Source: Anaeromyces robustus
Taxonomy: Eukaryota > Neocallimastigomycota > Neocallimastigomycetes > Neocallimastigales > Neocallimastigaceae
Assembly: GCA_002104895.1 (NCBI GenBank)
Contig: MCFG01000697.1
Location: forward strand, 1 to 14,265
Length of the DNA: 14,265 nt
Direction of reading: 5' to 3'
How positions within the stretch are numbered: position 1 is the stretch's first letter; each line of letters starts with the position of its first letter. Below the pieces are notes generated by a model that was not told where the DNA came from, searched no databases, and saw only the letters and a list, made by a program, of their open reading frames with translations. Shown in pieces: positions 11,675 to 14,265 of this stretch. Both the position numbers and the translations under genes were made by a program.

Positions 11675-12446
11675 ATGCCGAGGAAAAAAAAAACAATATT
11701 ACATGGTATAGAATAAGACTACAAAACAAAAAACAATAATTATATTCTCTATATTCTGTATAATTTTTAAATATTATAGAATTTATATTGTAAATATTAC
11801 ATGCTATAGTAGTTAAAATCATTAATTTATTCTATAAAAGTTTTATTTAATTTCTTACATTGTACATGAATCCCATTCTTTATAAATATAATTGCTTTTA
11901 ATTATTATTCATTCATTTACTTATTTACTATACATTTTAAATGTTTTCATACATTGTATTACATTTAATATATTTATATTTATATTCCATTATATTGTTG
12001 TATATAAATATTTTACTGTTGTGTGTATTAAACTTATTATTATTATAATTTTTCAGGTAATACAAAAGTATTACAAGGTAAAAAAAATTTATGTAAAAAA
12101 AAAAGAGGAAAAGATATTAAAAAAATTTAAATAAATGAATAAAAAAATAATAATTAAATAAATAATTTTTTATTTTAATATATTTCAATATAATACAATA
12201 TATATTGTATTATATATAATAAATAGAAATATAATATAATAATAAATTTATTTAATATAGATTAATTAAAAAAGTTGAAAAAAAAAAATTTTTTTTTTCC
12301 TTGTAATTAGATATGATATTTTACATATATTTTTTTAATATTTTTTTCTTTTTTTTCTTTTCTTTTTTTTTTTTTATTTTAAAGAAATCACTTTTAAAGA
12401 AAAAAAAAAGGAAGAAGGTTTAATTACTATTTCTTCAAATAATTAA
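11675..12446 (+). CDS. Candidate small gene, three exons, 37 aa, with a 21-nt microexon
   Basis: Proposed exons are 11675-11705, 12057-12077 and 12385-12446. Exon 1 starts in an AAAATGCC context and reads MPRKKKTILHG across the junction. Exon 2 has the strongest splice signals here: TTTTTCAG before it and CAAG/GTAAAA after it. It supplies NTKVLQE. Exon 3 follows TTTTAAAG, reads ITFKEKKKEEGLITISSNN and stops at TAA 12444-12446. Both introns interrupt after the first base of a codon, and the frame stays open throughout. The start region (GCCGAGG) is unusually GC-rich for this desert. The product would be a basic peptide with a charged middle, with no family I recognise. It ends 106 nt before the next start codon on the same strand. 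It could be a real micro-protein, a leader or uORF unit, or a chance alignment of splice sites. The exon 1 donor GTATAG is only fair. Confidence 0.35.
12188..12215. repeat. Perfect 28-bp palindrome
   Basis: The left half ATATAATACAATAT (12188-12201) is the exact reverse complement of 12202-12215, with no loop and with C196/G207-type pairs (12196 and 12207) anchoring it. It lies in the second proposed intron of the small gene, 337 nt upstream of the next gene's ATG. It could be extruded as a cruciform or bind a dimeric factor, but AT-rich composition makes chance palindromes more frequent. Confidence 0.7.
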
Positions 12447-12552
12447 ATATTAATAAAAATATATATAAATATATAAAAACTTGAATAATAAGTTAAATAT
12501 AAAAAACATTTTAAATATACTACTTTAATAAATTAATATATATATAACAAAA

Positions 12553-13788
12553 ATGCCATCAAATTGGGCTTATATTCCTTTAACCGGAGAACTTAAAAAC
12601 GATATTGAAAATTTCAGAAAAAATATACCAAAAGAATGGCAGGTATATATTAAATAAATCAATAATCAAATAACTCTGGGAAAAAAAAAACTTTCAATAT
12701 ATTTTTAATATTGTTTTTTTTTTTAATAATCTAATAAATAAATATAAATAATAAATTTAAATAATTTAATAATAAATAAATATAAATAATAAATTTAAAT
12801 AATTTAATAATAAATAAATATAAATAATAAATTTAAATAAATTTAATATTAAAAAACTATTAATATATAGAGTATCAATTAAAAATATATAAATATATAT
12901 AAAAATCAGTTTTTTATTTATTTATTATAATTGAATATTACCTATAAAAGAATTATGTTATTAATAAATTAAAGAATTTTATAAACATAATATATATATA
13001 GAAAAAAATTTAAAAGAAATTCATCTAAGTATTATTATTGTTATTAAATTTATTTATTTATATATTTATTTATTTATTTATGTATATTTTATTATTAAAA
13101 TAATTATTAGTGTGATTATTATGGAAGACCATTGAGTGAAGGTGCCGAAGATAACACTAGCACTAATATTGCTTTCTTATTAAATCTTCCAGCTAGAAAA
13201 CAAGAACAAGTTATACACAGTTTAGAATCTTTACTTGGATCTACTCCTTCTTTCTCAATAAGGTAAATATTAACAATATTATTATTATTTATATATTAAT
13301 TAATGAATAATTATACATATAAAAATAAATATATAATATTTTATAAAAGAATAATAAACGAGAAAAAAAAAAACGAAAATATAAATAAATAAATAAATAA
13401 AAATGAAATATTAAATGTACTAAAAATTGTTATAATTATTTTATTTATTATTGATAAAAGATTTGGTGAATTATTTTTTTCAAGAGTTGATAGAATTCGT
13501 GAAATTCAAGGTATTCATTGTATTGGTATTGCTGTCGGTGATAAAGATGGTACATTAAGAGCTTTACGTGAAAAGGCTGCCAATGAAACTCGTGGTAAAA
13601 TTCCATATGATGGTCCAGGTCATCTTTCATTAGTTTACATTTTACCAGCATATGCTGAAGAAGCTAAGAAATATATGATGGAAAAGAAAAGATTCTTCAA
13701 GGGTAAAAGAATAGTAGTCCAACATGTTGATGCTGAATTTTGGGATGGAAATAGTTATAGAGTTGATTTAGTTAATCAAAACATCTAA
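12553..13788 (+). CDS. 2H phosphoesterase-fold (LigT / 2'-5' RNA ligase-like) protein, three exons, first catalytic motif altered
   Basis: Exons are 12553-12642, 13111-13262 and 13461-13788, giving 189 residues. Introns are GTATAT...TTAG (phase 0) and GTAAAT...AAAG (phase 2). The start is in an AAAAATGCC context and no earlier in-frame start is plausible. The order of secondary elements fits the 2H fold: strand WAYIPL, helix LKNDIENFRKNI, DYYGRPLSEGAEDN loop, strand TNIAFLLNLP (49-57), helix to about 72, strands SFSIRFGELFFS and HCIGIAVGDKDGTLRALR, then GPGHLSLVYI with H135-x-S137 as motif 2, a helix, and final strands to NSYRVDLV. In 2H enzymes two H-x-T/S motifs act on 2',3'-cyclic phosphates or 2'-5' linkages in RNA or nucleotides. 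Here the position expected for the first motif reads N49-I-A51, so classical two-histidine catalysis looks lost. Length matches single-domain family members. The family call is by eye from topology and motif 2. The exons themselves are secure. Confidence 0.65.
12733..12845. repeat. 38-nt tandem minisatellite inside intron 1 of the 2H-like gene
   Basis: The marker AATATAAATAATAAATTT recurs at 12741, 12779 and 12817, giving a period of exactly 38 nt over nearly three copies with almost no divergence. The tight conservation points to recent slippage or unequal exchange. It lies between the GTATAT donor (12643) and the TTATTAG acceptor (13110). Confidence 0.9.
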
Positions 13789-14265
13789 ATTAACAAAAAA
13801 TAAAAGGAAAGAATTTTTTTCCTGTAAAAGAAATTAAATTGTATATACACAATACTAATTTATTTACAAAAATAATATATATAACTTATTAATTTTTTTA
13901 ATAATTTAAACAATCCAACAAAAAAATTAATACCCCAACCCAAATTTATAGAAATGAAAAATCATTTAGTAGTATTTAAAATCAAATAATATTTATATAT
14001 TTTTAAATGGGAATAAAGAAGAAAAGAAAAAGTATAAAAAAGAAAAAGTAAAAAAAAAAAATTCAAATGAAGAAAAATTATCTATTAATACAGTTGAAAA
14101 AGAGAAAATTTATTTTTTACCTTTTTTTTTATTTATATTTTAAATGTCTTTCATTGTATTAACAAAGATAATATTTAAAATTACGAAGAAATGGTAAAAA
14201 AAAAAAAAAGAGATAGTTTATAGTAAAAATAAATCAATGGAAATAACTTTTTATTATTTTAAGTT
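13789..14265. other. 3' flank of the 2H-like gene, no gene supported
   Basis: This starts with the AT-rich 3' region of the 2H-like gene. A Lys-rich stretch at 14007-14051 (ATG then mostly K/R codons, stop after 14 codons) is too short and too A-biased to support. A short open frame around 14061-14144 (NSNEEKLSINTVEKEK) has no start and runs into T-runs. A C-rich patch, CCCAACCCAA, is at 13934-13943. Confidence 0.5.

Noticed and set aside
11892-12134. An 80-codon plus-strand frame
   Set aside because: It is AT-only hydrophobic and lysine sequence crossing a strong acceptor (TTTTTCAG) and donor (GTAAAA), so it is better explained as intron and microexon of the candidate small gene.
13448-13651. 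A 67-codon minus-strand frame
   Set aside because: It is the antisense shadow of exon 3 of the 2H-like gene.
14007-14051. Short ATG-initiated Lys/Arg-rich frame
   Set aside because: It has only 14 codons, is purine-run driven, and no continuation by splicing is evident.

Overview
This is extremely A+T-rich eukaryotic DNA with spliceosomal introns. Homopolymer A/T runs and AAAT/TTTA and ATT microsatellites are dense, and coding exons stand out as islands of higher complexity. The standard genetic code fits (TAA stops; TGA and TAG read as stops in relics). The composition, short exons, AT-saturated introns of about 150-470 nt and fungal-looking protein sequences suggest an anaerobic gut fungus (Neocallimastigomycota). 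A dictyostelid or similar AT-rich protist cannot be excluded from sequence alone.

Layout. (1) 1-824, minus strand: the N-terminal part of an ankyrin-repeat protein running off the left edge. One missing base in an A-run separates its first 30 codons from an otherwise intact frame. (2) 825-4665: a long gene-poor stretch. Its left half is a graveyard: an AAC/AAT (Asn-codon) tract, a 30-nt in-frame repeat, a decayed ankyrin copy at 1984-2079 related to the gene at the left edge, and an unrecognised minus-strand pseudogene at 2422-2715. The right half is low-complexity AT. (3) 4666-7296, plus strand: a complete six-exon gene for the RNA polymerase III subunit RPC34/RPC6 (human RPC39), ending in the conserved cysteine cluster. 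(4) 7297-11674: a second gene-poor stretch. It holds a possible FLYWCH-like relic (minus strand), a 54-nt in-frame tandem repeat, an anomalous higher-GC island at about 10340-10575 and a roughly 176-nt TTTA microsatellite. (5) 11675-12446, plus strand: a candidate three-exon small gene (37 aa) with a 21-nt microexon. (6) 12553-13788, plus strand: a three-exon gene for a 189-aa protein with the predicted topology of 2H phosphoesterases (LigT / 2'-5' RNA ligase-like). Its second HxS motif is intact and its first appears degenerate. (7) 13789-14265: 3' flank with no gene recognised.

The genes do not form an obvious pathway. RPC34 is a core transcription gene, the 2H-like protein probably touches RNA or nucleotide metabolism, and the ankyrin protein belongs to a family with a dead copy next door. 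I see no convincing undescribed multi-gene system. The best leads are the microexon gene, the 2H protein with a degenerate first motif, the three SUMO-consensus motifs in the RPC34 N-terminal extension, and the ankyrin gene and relic pair.
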